Source: Myxococcales bacterium
GTDB taxonomy: Bacteria; Myxococcota; Polyangia; Fen-1088
NCBI GenBank assembly: GCA_003157315.1
Contig: PMJE01000507.1
Span: forward strand, 1-13,684
Reading direction: 5' to 3'
Length of the DNA stretch: 13,684 nt
Below the pieces are notes generated by a model. That model was given only the letters and a program-made list of their open reading frames with translations, made no database searches and was not told the origin of the DNA. How positions within the stretch are numbered: the stretch's first letter is position 1; each line of letters starts with the position of its first letter. Positions 6,917 to 13,684 of this stretch are shown here, piece after piece. A program made the translations under genes and the position numbers.

Positions 6917-7374
6917 CTGTAGGTTCCCAGACCGCAAATGCAGCCGACCGCCGATCCACCTATGCAGGTGGAAAGCGGCGACTTGCAGGTCGCTCCGTTC
7001 GCTGCCCCGGGCGGGCACTGCGAGGGACCGCCGGTACTCAGCGGACAGAGATAGGTGCCGGAGAGACAGGCACAGACGCCACCCAGGCTGGGAAGAACGC
7101 AAATCGGCACACTGCCGGAACAAGACGCGCCCAACCTAACCTCGGGCCCGCAGAGGAACTGGCCGACACCGCCATCCCCCAACAGGGCTGCAATCCCACC
7201 ATCCGGAAGCGCAAAACCAAAGCCCCCCCCGCCGGTTGTACCGCCGGCCCCACGTGAACCAGTCTGACCGGCGCCCCCTTCGGTTTGGGAAGATGGCAGC
7301 AGGGCGTTGCGGCCGCACGAAGCCACGACGAGGATCACCCCCAAGAACAATTGCGCGAGAGTTTTCTTTCCCAT
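6907..7374 (-). CDS. Lipoprotein with duplicated six-cysteine module
   Basis: Predicted 155-residue lipoprotein starting at ATG 7374. The signal peptide MGKKTLAQLFLGVILVVASC has its lipidated Cys at residue 20. A Gly-rich linker follows (about 30-70), then two cysteine-rich modules. Cysteines lie at 75, 85, 92, 101, 103 and 110 in the first and at 120, 130, 137, 145, 147 and 154 in the second. Shared anchors are GASC/GATC, the C-x-C pair and a final GTYxC. Similar C-x-C modules occur in secreted hypothetical proteins of myxobacteria; the role is unknown. Disulfide bonding in the periplasm or on the surface is likely. No convincing ribosome site precedes 7374. The frame extends to 7446, but only ATG 7374 gives a clean signal peptide. 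The gene is 124 bases downstream of the radical SAM gene on the same strand and overlaps the small DUF5808-like ORF. Confidence 0.75.
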   Translation of the reverse strand: MGKKTLAQLFLGVILVVASCGRNALLPSSQTEGGAGQTGSRGAGGTTGGGGFGFALPDGGIAALLGDGGVGQFLCGPEVRLGASCSGSVPICVLPSLGGVCACLSGTYLCPLSTGGPSQCPPGAANGATCKSPLSTCIGGSAVGCICGLGTYSCL

Positions 7375-7498
7375 GTCTATCTTGACCAACTGTCGGGAAA
7401 CAGCCACCAACCACAATAGCTTGGGGCTGGGCGCAAGCAAATGCAACTGTCACGAAATCGCTGGGCCGAACCACCGCCCGGGTAGGCGTGCCTTGACA

Positions 7499-9499
7499 TC
7501 ATGGCGATGGGAAGAGAAGCGCGCGGTATTCCTTGCGGATGCGCAGGTTGTTCTCGAAAAGCAGGTAGTGGAGCGTTAGGGCGTCGAGGCTTCCGGGCGC
7601 GATGGCGCATTTCTCGCTGGTCTCGGCCAGCAAGTCTTCGGTGCTGTCCCAGCGCCGGTAGAGGATCTCGGCCACGCGATAGGGGGTAAGGCAATGGAAT
7701 CCGCCGCGATCGGTGGGGATGCGCAGGAAGCGCAGCACGCGGCGGAAGGCGCGCGCGTGCGGGCGCAAAAGCTGGACAGCCACGGCTTGCGCCACGTAGT
7801 TCATGGCTTCGCGCTCACCGCCCCGAAAGAGCAGCCGTGAAACCGCGCTTGCATCCGGTTTGCGCCATAGCTCGTGCAGGATTCGCAGGATACTGGCGCC
7901 GAGCTGTGCATCCGAGGCCGCGTCAAGAGTCAGCGATTTCACGCCGCCCGCTTGCTTCGCCTCGCGCATGCGGGCGAGCAGCGCCGCCGGACCGAGACTC
8001 CTGCCAAGGAATCCCGGCCAGTCGCGCTGGCGCTCGTGTTCGCTGGAAAGGAAAGTCGCGCCGACATAGGCAAGAAACTCACGCACCGCCTTTTCACTGC
8101 CCAGATGACGAACCAGCGCTGGGGGATAGTGATACGTGGGTCCCACTAGGTCGAGCCTGGCCTTGCCCGCGCGGCCTACCGTGGTCATGCTGCGGGCATC
8201 ACCGCAGCTGAGCGCGCCGTCGATTTCGAAAACGCGAGTGGCGGCGCCCAGCGACGCAATCTCGTGGCGATCCGCCAGCCCGTGCCGATCAACCGAGCGC
8301 AAGGTTGTGGCGATGGTACGCGCATCGGCGAAGGCGTTGCCCAAAAACAGGTAGAAAATCTGACGATCGCGTGGCGCAACCGGCTGGGCGTCGGCCCAAT
8401 CGAGAAATCGCCGGTAGTAGGCCAGGGCAGCGGCCGAGCGGAAGGGGACGCGGCAGCGGGTCAGGTTCTGGTCGTCGAAGGAAGGAAAATCATTGCAGCC
8501 CGGCTCGAAGCCGGCGGCGATCATGCGCCGTGTGTCCGCGGCCGACATGCGCGGGATGTTGTATGAGCGCCAGCGTGTGGGGCGGGCGGGTTCACGCCCG
8601 CGGTTCCGCGCGGCCATGCGACGAGCGAGCGCGCGGCACTGGGTCGGATGGATATTGATCTCGGAGCACACGAACCACAGGTAGTGGATGCCGTGGCGTT
8701 CGAGAAGGTCGAGATCCTGCGCCACCGCTGCCCAAGGCCGGTAGCGCACCTCGCGGCCCTTGACCGCGGGCTCGTTGCAGAAATAGCAGCGGAAGGGGCA
8801 GCCGCGCGCGATCTCCACCGGCACATGCACGAGCGATTCGTCGAGCAGCGGCCGTTCGCCGTAGAAGCGAACCAGCTCAGCAATCAAGGTTTCGTCGTAC
8901 TCGCCCTCGGGCGAGGGGGGATAGAACACGCGCGGGTTGGCGCGAAAGTGCCGGCCCTGGCGAAAGACTAGGTTGGGCACCTCCCCGAGGCGACGGCCGG
9001 CAAGCACGTCATCCCAGCGTTCGAAGAAACCGTCGGGCTCGCCCTGCACGCCGAAATCCACGCCCAGGCGCTGCGCTGTCCGCAAAGGATAGGCGCTGAA
9101 TCCGAATCCGCCGGCGACTACCGGCACCTCGGTGAGCGCGCGGATGTGGTGCAGTAACTCGGCAGTGTCGTCCACTGGCAGAAAATACTTGGCGGGATCG
9201 CCCTCGGGCGGGGGCAAATAATCCGAGGCCACCACGGTATCGGCTTGGCGCAGGTGCAGGCCGATCATGCGCGGACGGTGGCACGCAATCAGCTCGGCCA
9301 GCAGCATGAGCCACCGCTGCTTGGGCAGGCCGACAAAGTCGAAACGCGCGACCCGCAAGCCATGGCGGCGGGCCAGCGCCGTCACCTGCACGAAGGCATA
9401 GGGGAAGATCGGCGTCGCCGGCAGATTGGAGGCGTTGAGCAGCAGGAGATCCGAGGGTTCGACCGGCAGTGCAGTTTCAGACAAGATTCTGTGGATCAT
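7499..9499 (-). CDS. Cobalamin-type radical SAM protein, substrate unknown
   Basis: About 666 residues from ATG 9499. The N-terminal third (about 17-170) has the layout of the cobalamin-binding-like domain of class B radical SAM enzymes: LLLLNASNLP, then FVQVTALARRHGLRVARFDF, then GLHLRQAD, VPVVAGGFGFS and GVQGEPDGF. The classical DxHxxG cobalamin motif is not evident, so B12 binding is uncertain. The radical SAM core starts near 230 with EIARGCPFRCYFCNEP; C234, C238 and C241 form the CxxxCxxC [4Fe-4S] site (first Cys codon 8798-8800). A large C-terminal region (about 450-666) is helix-rich and unfamiliar. No partner biosynthetic gene is adjacent, so the reaction cannot be assigned. The frame is open to ATG 9748, which has GAGGAA 11 bases upstream, but that would add 83 residues of Arg/Pro-rich sequence without domain character and leave only 42 bases to the divergent gene. 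The start is therefore uncertain. Confidence 0.83.
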   Translation of the reverse strand: MIHRILSETALPVEPSDLLLLNASNLPATPIFPYAFVQVTALARRHGLRVARFDFVGLPKQRWLMLLAELIACHRPRMIGLHLRQADTVVASDYLPPPEGDPAKYFLPVDDTAELLHHIRALTEVPVVAGGFGFSAYPLRTAQRLGVDFGVQGEPDGFFERWDDVLAGRRLGEVPNLVFRQGRHFRANPRVFYPPSPEGEYDETLIAELVRFYGERPLLDESLVHVPVEIARGCPFRCYFCNEPAVKGREVRYRPWAAVAQDLDLLERHGIHYLWFVCSEINIHPTQCRALARRMAARNRGREPARPTRWRSYNIPRMSAADTRRMIAAGFEPGCNDFPSFDDQNLTRCRVPFRSAAALAYYRRFLDWADAQPVAPRDRQIFYLFLGNAFADARTIATTLRSVDRHGLADRHEIASLGAATRVFEIDGALSCGDARSMTTVGRAGKARLDLVGPTYHYPPALVRHLGSEKAVREFLAYVGATFLSSEHERQRDWPGFLGRSLGPAALLARMREAKQAGGVKSLTLDAASDAQLGASILRILHELWRKPDASAVSRLLFRGGEREAMNYVAQAVAVQLLRPHARAFRRVLRFLRIPTDRGGFHCLTPYRVAEILYRRWDSTEDLLAETSEKCAIAPGSLDALTLHYLLFENNLRIRKEYRALLFPSP

Positions 9500-9790
9500 C
9501 CTATACCGACAAACCAGAAATGGGCGCATCCCTGAGAGCCAGTCTTCAGGACGAGGGCCACACATCCGTCTCAGGGTGGCATCCGGCGCTTGACACGCCA
9601 GGCCCTCGTGGGCATCGTCTGCTGCGTGGCTTTCCGGTTTGCCTGCACAAGGGGGAATACGGGGCACGAACGCGATGCCTCCCGACCGCCGGACTCGTCC
9701 GCGGTATGGCGCCGGAAACCAGCCGTGGCGCACCATTGATTGTCTCATTTTTCAGGCAACTTCCTCAACCCACAGCCGAGAAACTCAGAC
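9500..9790. other. Divergent intergenic region or N-terminal extension of the radical SAM gene
   Basis: These 291 bases separate the preferred radical SAM start (9499) from the Kelch lipoprotein start (9791). Minus-strand frame 9748-9500 is open and has candidate ATGs at 9748, 9565 and 9529, but its translation is Arg/Pro-rich and shows no recognisable domain. I see no clear sigma-70 promoter, RNA gene or repeat in it. Confidence 0.4.
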
Positions 9791-12154
9791 ATGAGAAACC
9801 GACGCGTCGTATGGACAAGGCTGCTGGCATTGGTTCTGCCAGCGGTATTGGAACCTTCGTGCATACAGCGGGACTGGAGCGTGTGCTCACCCCAAGACGA
9901 GTGCCAGACCGGGTACACGTGCACTGCCGATTGGAAATGCTTGCGGGACGTCGACGGCGGTGCTGATGGCCTTGTGGTCGTAGACAGCAACAGCGCTGCT
10001 GACACGGTCCTGGGCATGGATGCGCCGGCTTGGACCGATGCGCCCGCTGGCCCTGCTGTCGGACGGGATGCCGCCGGGCCGGATTCCGCGCCAGCATCCC
10101 TCCCACCCGACGCGCCGGTGGGCAACACCTATGGGCTGGACGGCCCGGAGCCGGACCAGACGCCGGTGTTCGTTCCGCCGGATGCGCCGGTGGATGCGCG
10201 ACCAGACGCGCCGGCAGACGCTGCACCCGATGCACCGCTGGACGCGGCACCTGACCTGCCGATGGCTGTCGGCACCGGCGGAATCACGACGACTGGAGGG
10301 ACCGTGGCGCAAGGCGGAGCCGGCGGAACAGGCGGCGCAGGCGGCACAAGTGGTTCGCCGGACGCCAACCTCACCGATGCCCCTGGAGTCGACGCCAGCG
10401 ATGTCCCTATCGTTGAGTTGCCCGTGATTTCTACCTTTACTGCATCGCCCCCGATGATAACTGCGGGCAAGAGTGCAACCCTTAGCTGGTCAGTTTCTGG
10501 TGCCGCGACGGTCACCATCGATCAAGGCGTGGGGCCGGTGTCGGCCACGGGCACAAGGCTGGTCACCCCTACCCAAAGCACCACCTATACCCTGACGGCT
10601 CAGAATTACGCTAGCAATGCGGTAACAGCGCAGCTCCTGGTGACCGTCGTTCAGGCCCCGACTATCACAAGTTTCAAGGCTGATCCGGCCACGATCAGCG
10701 TGGGGTCCAGCACGACCCTCACTGCGGTTTACGTCGGTGCCACAGCTTCAGTCAGTCGAGGGATCGGCAGAATTACCAGCGGGAGTGGAGTCGGCACGGG
10801 GCCATTGACCTCCAGTGTGACCTACGTCCTGACGGTTGCCAATGCCGCGGGCGACACCACCACAGCGCAGGTGGATGTGACGGTGGTGCTGTTGCCGACC
10901 ATCTCCAGCTTCACCGCTGCCGCGGGTATTGTCGCGCCGGGCACCGGCACGACCTTGACTGCGTCGTTCGCCTCCGGAACCGGCGCCATCGACAAAGGCA
11001 TCGGAAGCGTCAGCAGCGGCACTGCGGTCAGTACCGGTGCCTTGTCAGGCACGACGACCTACACCCTGACCGTGACCAACCCCGCAGGCGATACCGCAAC
11101 GGCACAGGTAACGGTGTCGGTGGTTGGATTTTTTGTTAGTGGGGTGATGACGGCAGCAAGAATGGATCACACGGCCACACGGCTCGTCAATGGGACCGTT
11201 CTCGTCGCGGGTGGGCGCAATGGCGTTGGTTCCTTGTCGAGTGCAGCGCTCTATGACCCGGCGACCGGCCTGTTCTCGTCCACCGGCTCGATGAACACGG
11301 CAAGGTCTGATCACACTGCCACATTGTTGCCGAACGGAAAGGTTCTCATTGCTGGCGGGACAGGTTCCATTGTTACACATGACAACCTTTCCAGCGCCGA
11401 GTTGTTCGACCCGGCTACAGGGCAGTTTAGCGTCGCGAATTCGATGAACTCGATCAGGGATTTGCCTACAGCAACGCTACTGCCAGACTCAGGCAAAGTT
11501 TTCGTCGCGGGTGGGGCGGATGATTTCTCGCCTCTTGATAGTGCGGAAATCTACGATTTCGCCACAGGATTGTTTGCGCTTACGCCAAACTCGATGAGCG
11601 ACGTGAGAATCCAGCACACCGCTACGTTGTTGGCGAGCGGGAAGGTTCTGGTCGCTGGCGGACACGGTGTTGGATCCGCGTATCTGGCAAGCGCAGAGGT
11701 GTACGACCCGGCAACTGGGGACTTCACACCAACGGCCACGACGATGATCGCGGCAAGGCAGGGCCACACGGCGACAATACTGGCGAATGGCAAGGTGTTG
11801 ATGGTCGGTGGGTACAACGATTCGGATTCCACTCTTACGAGTGCCGAGGTGTACGATCCCGGCACGGGTAGATTCACCTCGGCCGTGGGCACTATGAGTG
11901 GTGCGAGATTTCTTCATACAGCGACGATGCTCGCCAACGGCAAGATCCTTATCGCTGGCGGCTCGGATAACAGTGGCGCCCAGGCAACCGCGGAGTTGTA
12001 CGATCCGACAAGTGGCTCGTTCACTACCGCCGGATCGATGAGCGATGGAAGAACGGGCCACACCGCCACGATGCTCCTGAACGGAAAGGTTCTTCTGGTA
12101 GGGGGCTCCGACGGCACGAACATACTGTCAAATTCGGAGCTGTACGTGTACTGA
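9791..12154 (+). CDS. Surface lipoprotein with three Ig-like domains and a seven-repeat Kelch propeller
   Basis: Predicted 787-residue exported protein starting at ATG 9791. The signal-like N-terminus runs to EPSC, a weak lipobox with Cys 24. Cysteines at 32, 38, 44 and 50 form a short module of the CSPQDECQTGYTC type, common after myxobacterial lipoboxes. Residues about 55-205 are a linker, first Asp/Ala/Pro-rich (PPDAPVDARPDAPADAAPDA), then Gly-rich. Three tandem Ig-like domains follow (about 211-287, 290-366, 368-446), each opening with P-x-I-x-x-F-x-A and closing with TTYTLTxxN-like strands. Seven Kelch-type repeats (about 450-787) share M-xx-aR-xx-HTAT-x-L-x-NGKVL-x-AGG and end in aELYDPatG-type strands, enough for a closed seven-bladed propeller. 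Such propellers usually bind glycans or proteins, and galactose-oxidase-like enzymes use the fold, but no catalytic residues are evident. The frame is open back to 9740. No strong ribosome site is visible. A hairpin overlaps the stop codon. Confidence 0.85.
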   Translation: MRNRRVVWTRLLALVLPAVLEPSCIQRDWSVCSPQDECQTGYTCTADWKCLRDVDGGADGLVVVDSNSAADTVLGMDAPAWTDAPAGPAVGRDAAGPDSAPASLPPDAPVGNTYGLDGPEPDQTPVFVPPDAPVDARPDAPADAAPDAPLDAAPDLPMAVGTGGITTTGGTVAQGGAGGTGGAGGTSGSPDANLTDAPGVDASDVPIVELPVISTFTASPPMITAGKSATLSWSVSGAATVTIDQGVGPVSATGTRLVTPTQSTTYTLTAQNYASNAVTAQLLVTVVQAPTITSFKADPATISVGSSTTLTAVYVGATASVSRGIGRITSGSGVGTGPLTSSVTYVLTVANAAGDTTTAQVDVTVVLLPTISSFTAAAGIVAPGTGTTLTASFASGTGAIDKGIGSVSSGTAVSTGALSGTTTYTLTVTNPAGDTATAQVTVSVVGFFVSGVMTAARMDHTATRLVNGTVLVAGGRNGVGSLSSAALYDPATGLFSSTGSMNTARSDHTATLLPNGKVLIAGGTGSIVTHDNLSSAELFDPATGQFSVANSMNSIRDLPTATLLPDSGKVFVAGGADDFSPLDSAEIYDFATGLFALTPNSMSDVRIQHTATLLASGKVLVAGGHGVGSAYLASAEVYDPATGDFTPTATTMIAARQGHTATILANGKVLMVGGYNDSDSTLTSAEVYDPGTGRFTSAVGTMSGARFLHTATMLANGKILIAGGSDNSGAQATAELYDPTSGSFTTAGSMSDGRTGHTATMLLNGKVLLVGGSDGTNILSNSELYVY

Positions 12155-12174
12155 CGTTGCCTTCGGGCAACGTC
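12153..12174 (+). terminator. Perfect 9-bp hairpin with UUCG loop at the Kelch gene stop
   Basis: GACGTTGCC (12153-12161) pairs perfectly with GGCAACGTC (12166-12174) around TTCG, giving a C(UUCG)G tetraloop, among the most stable RNA loops. The stem begins within the TGA stop codon. No T tract follows, so it may be a U-less terminator or a 3'-end stabiliser rather than a classical intrinsic terminator. Confidence 0.6.
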
Positions 12175-12208
12175 TGCGCACCCGTGTCAGCGGGGCCGGA
12201 GACTCCCG

Positions 12209-12231
12209 GCGACCGGGATCAGATCGGTCGC
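12209..12231 (-). terminator. 7-bp hairpin just after the SGNH hydrolase stop
   Basis: GCGACCG (12209-12215) pairs with CGGTCGC (12225-12231) around a nine-base loop that itself contains offset GATC words. On the minus strand it begins nine bases after the TAG stop at 12241-12243. It has no T tract. It may end transcription of the minus-strand gene, mirroring the hairpin at 12153. Confidence 0.4.
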
Positions 12232-12240
12232 GGGACCTTC

Positions 12241-13560
12241 CTATGGGAGCCCCTGCGCGATGAGGGCAGCGTACCACTTGTCCGCCATTGTTTGCGACGG
12301 AGCCGGGTTGGGGTGAACACCGTCCGCAGTGAACGTGGAGTTTGGCAAGTACGTAGTTGCGTTGATCGCGGACCAAACGTTTACGACGTACACTGGCGAT
12401 GCGGCGGTGTTCTGGCCTGTGGCCCAGGCAGGTATGGCGGCATTAAGACCTTCCACACCAGTCTCGCAGCAAGAGGTACTGGGATTCATCGGGATGATTT
12501 GGGCCACGAAGAAGATTACGTTGGGATTCTGTTTGCGGAACTCAGCGAGAACCGTCGTATAGGCCGAGAGGATAGTGGCGGTAGCCACCCCATCCCAAAC
12601 ATCGTTGGTACCGTAGTGCATAAGCACAATGTCTGGCTTCTCAGCGGCCCACGTAAGTAGTTCAGCATAGCTTCCGCATCCTTGGGGTTGTTTGGTGCAA
12701 GGGTTGGGCATTCGCTTGGTGTCGGCCGGCAAATAGGTCACACCATAGCCACCATGACCCTCGGTTTTGAGGGTGGCTGGTGCACCCTTCGTGCAGTCGC
12801 CGTGATTGTTCGTCTGGGTTCCGATGAAAATGAAGTTTGTGCGGCCATTCGTTGTGAGTTCCAGAGAGAGATCCTGTGGGTAACAATAGCCGGTGATCGA
12901 ATTGCCCAGGGCCATGATCTTCCACGGTCCCGTATGCGTGCTGCTTCCCCCGCCGGAACCACCTGCACCCACGGTTCCGCCTGTGCCCGTGTTTCCGCCT
13001 GTGCCGGTGGAACCGCCGGTCGCATTTCCTCGATCCGCGGTGGCATCGCGTGGGGCTGCATCGGGTGAAGTGGTCCCGGCGTCGCGACCGCCCGCGCCTC
13101 CCTGGCTGGTCGACCCACCCTGGGTTGTCGTCCCGCCCTGGGTTGTCGACCCACCCTGGGTTGTCGTTCCGCCCTGGGTTGTCGACCCGCCCTTCGCAGT
13201 CGCCCCACCTTGGGTTGTCGCCCCACCTTGGGTTGTCGAGCCGCCTTGGGTTGTTGCCCCGCCCTTCGCAGTCGAGCCGCCTTGGGTCGTCGATCCGCCT
13301 TGCGTTGTGGTCCCACCTGTGGACCCACCCGTGGTCACGAGCCCGCCAGTCCCTATCGAGCCCCCTGTGCCAGGCGCGCCGCCGCTGCTGGTGGTGCCTC
13401 CGGTGCTGGACTGTCCCCCGGTGTCATGCAGCCCGCCGGACGACGAAGGCGAGGTATCTGTCCCGGTGGTGCAGGCCGAGCAAAGTGCCCCAGCAACCAG
13501 GGTTGCTCCGAGCAAGTGGTATCGAGAAAGGTTGAAAAGTCGTGGCCGTGTGATGGTCAT
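12241..13560 (-). CDS. SGNH/GDSL-family hydrolase lipoprotein with hexapeptide-repeat linker
   Basis: Predicted 439-residue lipoprotein. The signal peptide ends at LCSAC, with the lipidated Cys at about 30. A linker of about 180 residues follows: Gly/Ser/Thr-rich, then twelve TTQGGS-like hexapeptides (about 84-155), then Gly-rich again. The catalytic domain (about 212-439) has block I IMALGNSIT with the likely nucleophile S221, a GYG block II near 272, block III HYGTNDVW (317-320) and block V ADGVHPN with the Asp/His pair D413 and H416. Block I reads GNS rather than GDS, an accepted variation. The order and spacing resemble the CE3-like carbohydrate esterases, so deacetylation of a polysaccharide at the cell surface is plausible; the substrate is not shown. 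ATG 13560 is chosen over ATG 13581 because AAGGAG lies just before it. The gene converges on the Kelch gene. Confidence 0.87.
   Translation of the reverse strand: MTITRPRLFNLSRYHLLGATLVAGALCSACTTGTDTSPSSSGGLHDTGGQSSTGGTTSSGGAPGTGGSIGTGGLVTTGGSTGGTTTQGGSTTQGGSTAKGGATTQGGSTTQGGATTQGGATAKGGSTTQGGTTTQGGSTTQGGTTTQGGSTSQGGAGGRDAGTTSPDAAPRDATADRGNATGGSTGTGGNTGTGGTVGAGGSGGGSSTHTGPWKIMALGNSITGYCYPQDLSLELTTNGRTNFIFIGTQTNNHGDCTKGAPATLKTEGHGGYGVTYLPADTKRMPNPCTKQPQGCGSYAELLTWAAEKPDIVLMHYGTNDVWDGVATATILSAYTTVLAEFRKQNPNVIFFVAQIIPMNPSTSCCETGVEGLNAAIPAWATGQNTAASPVYVVNVWSAINATTYLPNSTFTADGVHPNPAPSQTMADKWYAALIAQGLP
13096..13311 (-). repeat. Twelve 18-bp tandem units encoding TTQGGS-type hexapeptides
   Basis: Twelve in-frame 18-base units lie within the SGNH hydrolase linker. 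The consensus hexapeptide is [STA]-T-T-Q-G-G. Units three and seven read T-A-K-G-G instead of T-T-Q-G-G, four units (72 bases) apart, and the last unit has T-S-Q. The alternation of S and T/A at the first position also suggests a 36-base doublet. Expansion by unequal crossing-over or slippage is the likely origin. Confidence 0.9.
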
Positions 13561-13564
13561 TGGG

Positions 13565-13570
13565 CTCCTT
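13565..13570 (-). promoter_or_regulatory. Shine-Dalgarno AAGGAG setting the SGNH hydrolase start
   Basis: On the minus strand AAGGAG stands four bases before ATG 13560. It falls inside the frame that would begin at ATG 13581, which favours 13560 as the real start. Confidence 0.65.
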
Positions 13571-13684
13571 GCAACTAGCAACCAACAAGGGCGGTCATCC
13601 GGGAAAAACTTTCAAGAAAAGAGCGAGCTCGGGCCAGCAGGAGCGCGGGCGTCGGTTTCAGTCGGGGCGTCCTCTCTGTTTCAG

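Noticed and set aside
13096..13311. CRISPR-like regular repeat array
   Set aside because: Units are contiguous 18-mers without spacers and stay in frame inside a coding gene, so it is a coding minisatellite.
13050..13535. 161-residue plus-strand frame over the hexapeptide repeat
   Set aside because: Its periodic translation only mirrors the repeat on the coding strand.

Overview
The window looks like chromosomal DNA from a high-GC Gram-negative bacterium, most likely an uncultivated member of the Myxococcota (Polyangia-like). This placement is an inference from style: many predicted secreted lipoproteins with long Gly/Thr/Ser or Asp/Ala/Pro linkers behind the lipobox, a Cys-rich 'C-x-C' lipoprotein, Kelch and beta-helix surface proteins, and a DUF1573 lipoprotein. 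No rRNA or other strong taxonomic marker is present.

Layout. (1) Positions 1-1412: the 3' part of a tRNA-Leu(TAG) gene, then a DUF4145 protein gene with a strong ribosome binding site, then the C-terminal remnant of a tyrosine recombinase on the minus strand, broken by a frame change and lacking its R...HxxR catalytic core. This looks like the decayed left end of an element integrated at the tRNA 3' end. (2) 1545-2375: a 3-hydroxyisobutyrate-dehydrogenase-family reductase. (3) 2422-3607: a divergent pair, a secreted protein with a His/Arg-rich tail (minus) and a small Cys-containing lipoprotein (plus). (4) 3656-6685: a second divergent pair, a right-handed beta-helix lipoprotein (minus) and a DUF1573 lipoprotein (plus). 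(5) 6734-9499, all minus: an orphan cobalamin-type radical SAM enzyme, a lipoprotein with a duplicated six-cysteine module, and a small DUF5808-like membrane protein whose likely start overlaps the lipoprotein's stop. (6) 9791-13560: two convergent genes for large surface lipoproteins, one with three Ig-like domains and a seven-repeat Kelch propeller, the other an SGNH/GDSL hydrolase with a twelve-unit hexapeptide linker. Two hairpins lie between their stops.

How the genes may work together. Apart from the reductase, the radical SAM enzyme and the DUF4145 protein, every intact gene encodes a predicted exported, lipid-anchored or membrane protein. The beta-helix protein and the SGNH hydrolase resemble carbohydrate-active surface enzymes, and the Kelch/Ig protein resembles a binding protein, so a surface glycan role is plausible but not shown. 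Genes are mostly singletons in alternating orientation; only the Cys-rich lipoprotein and the DUF5808-like ORF look translationally coupled. I do not see a complete recognised defence, secretion or biosynthetic system. The best leads are the tRNA-linked DUF4145 gene, the orphan radical SAM enzyme and the overlapping small membrane protein.
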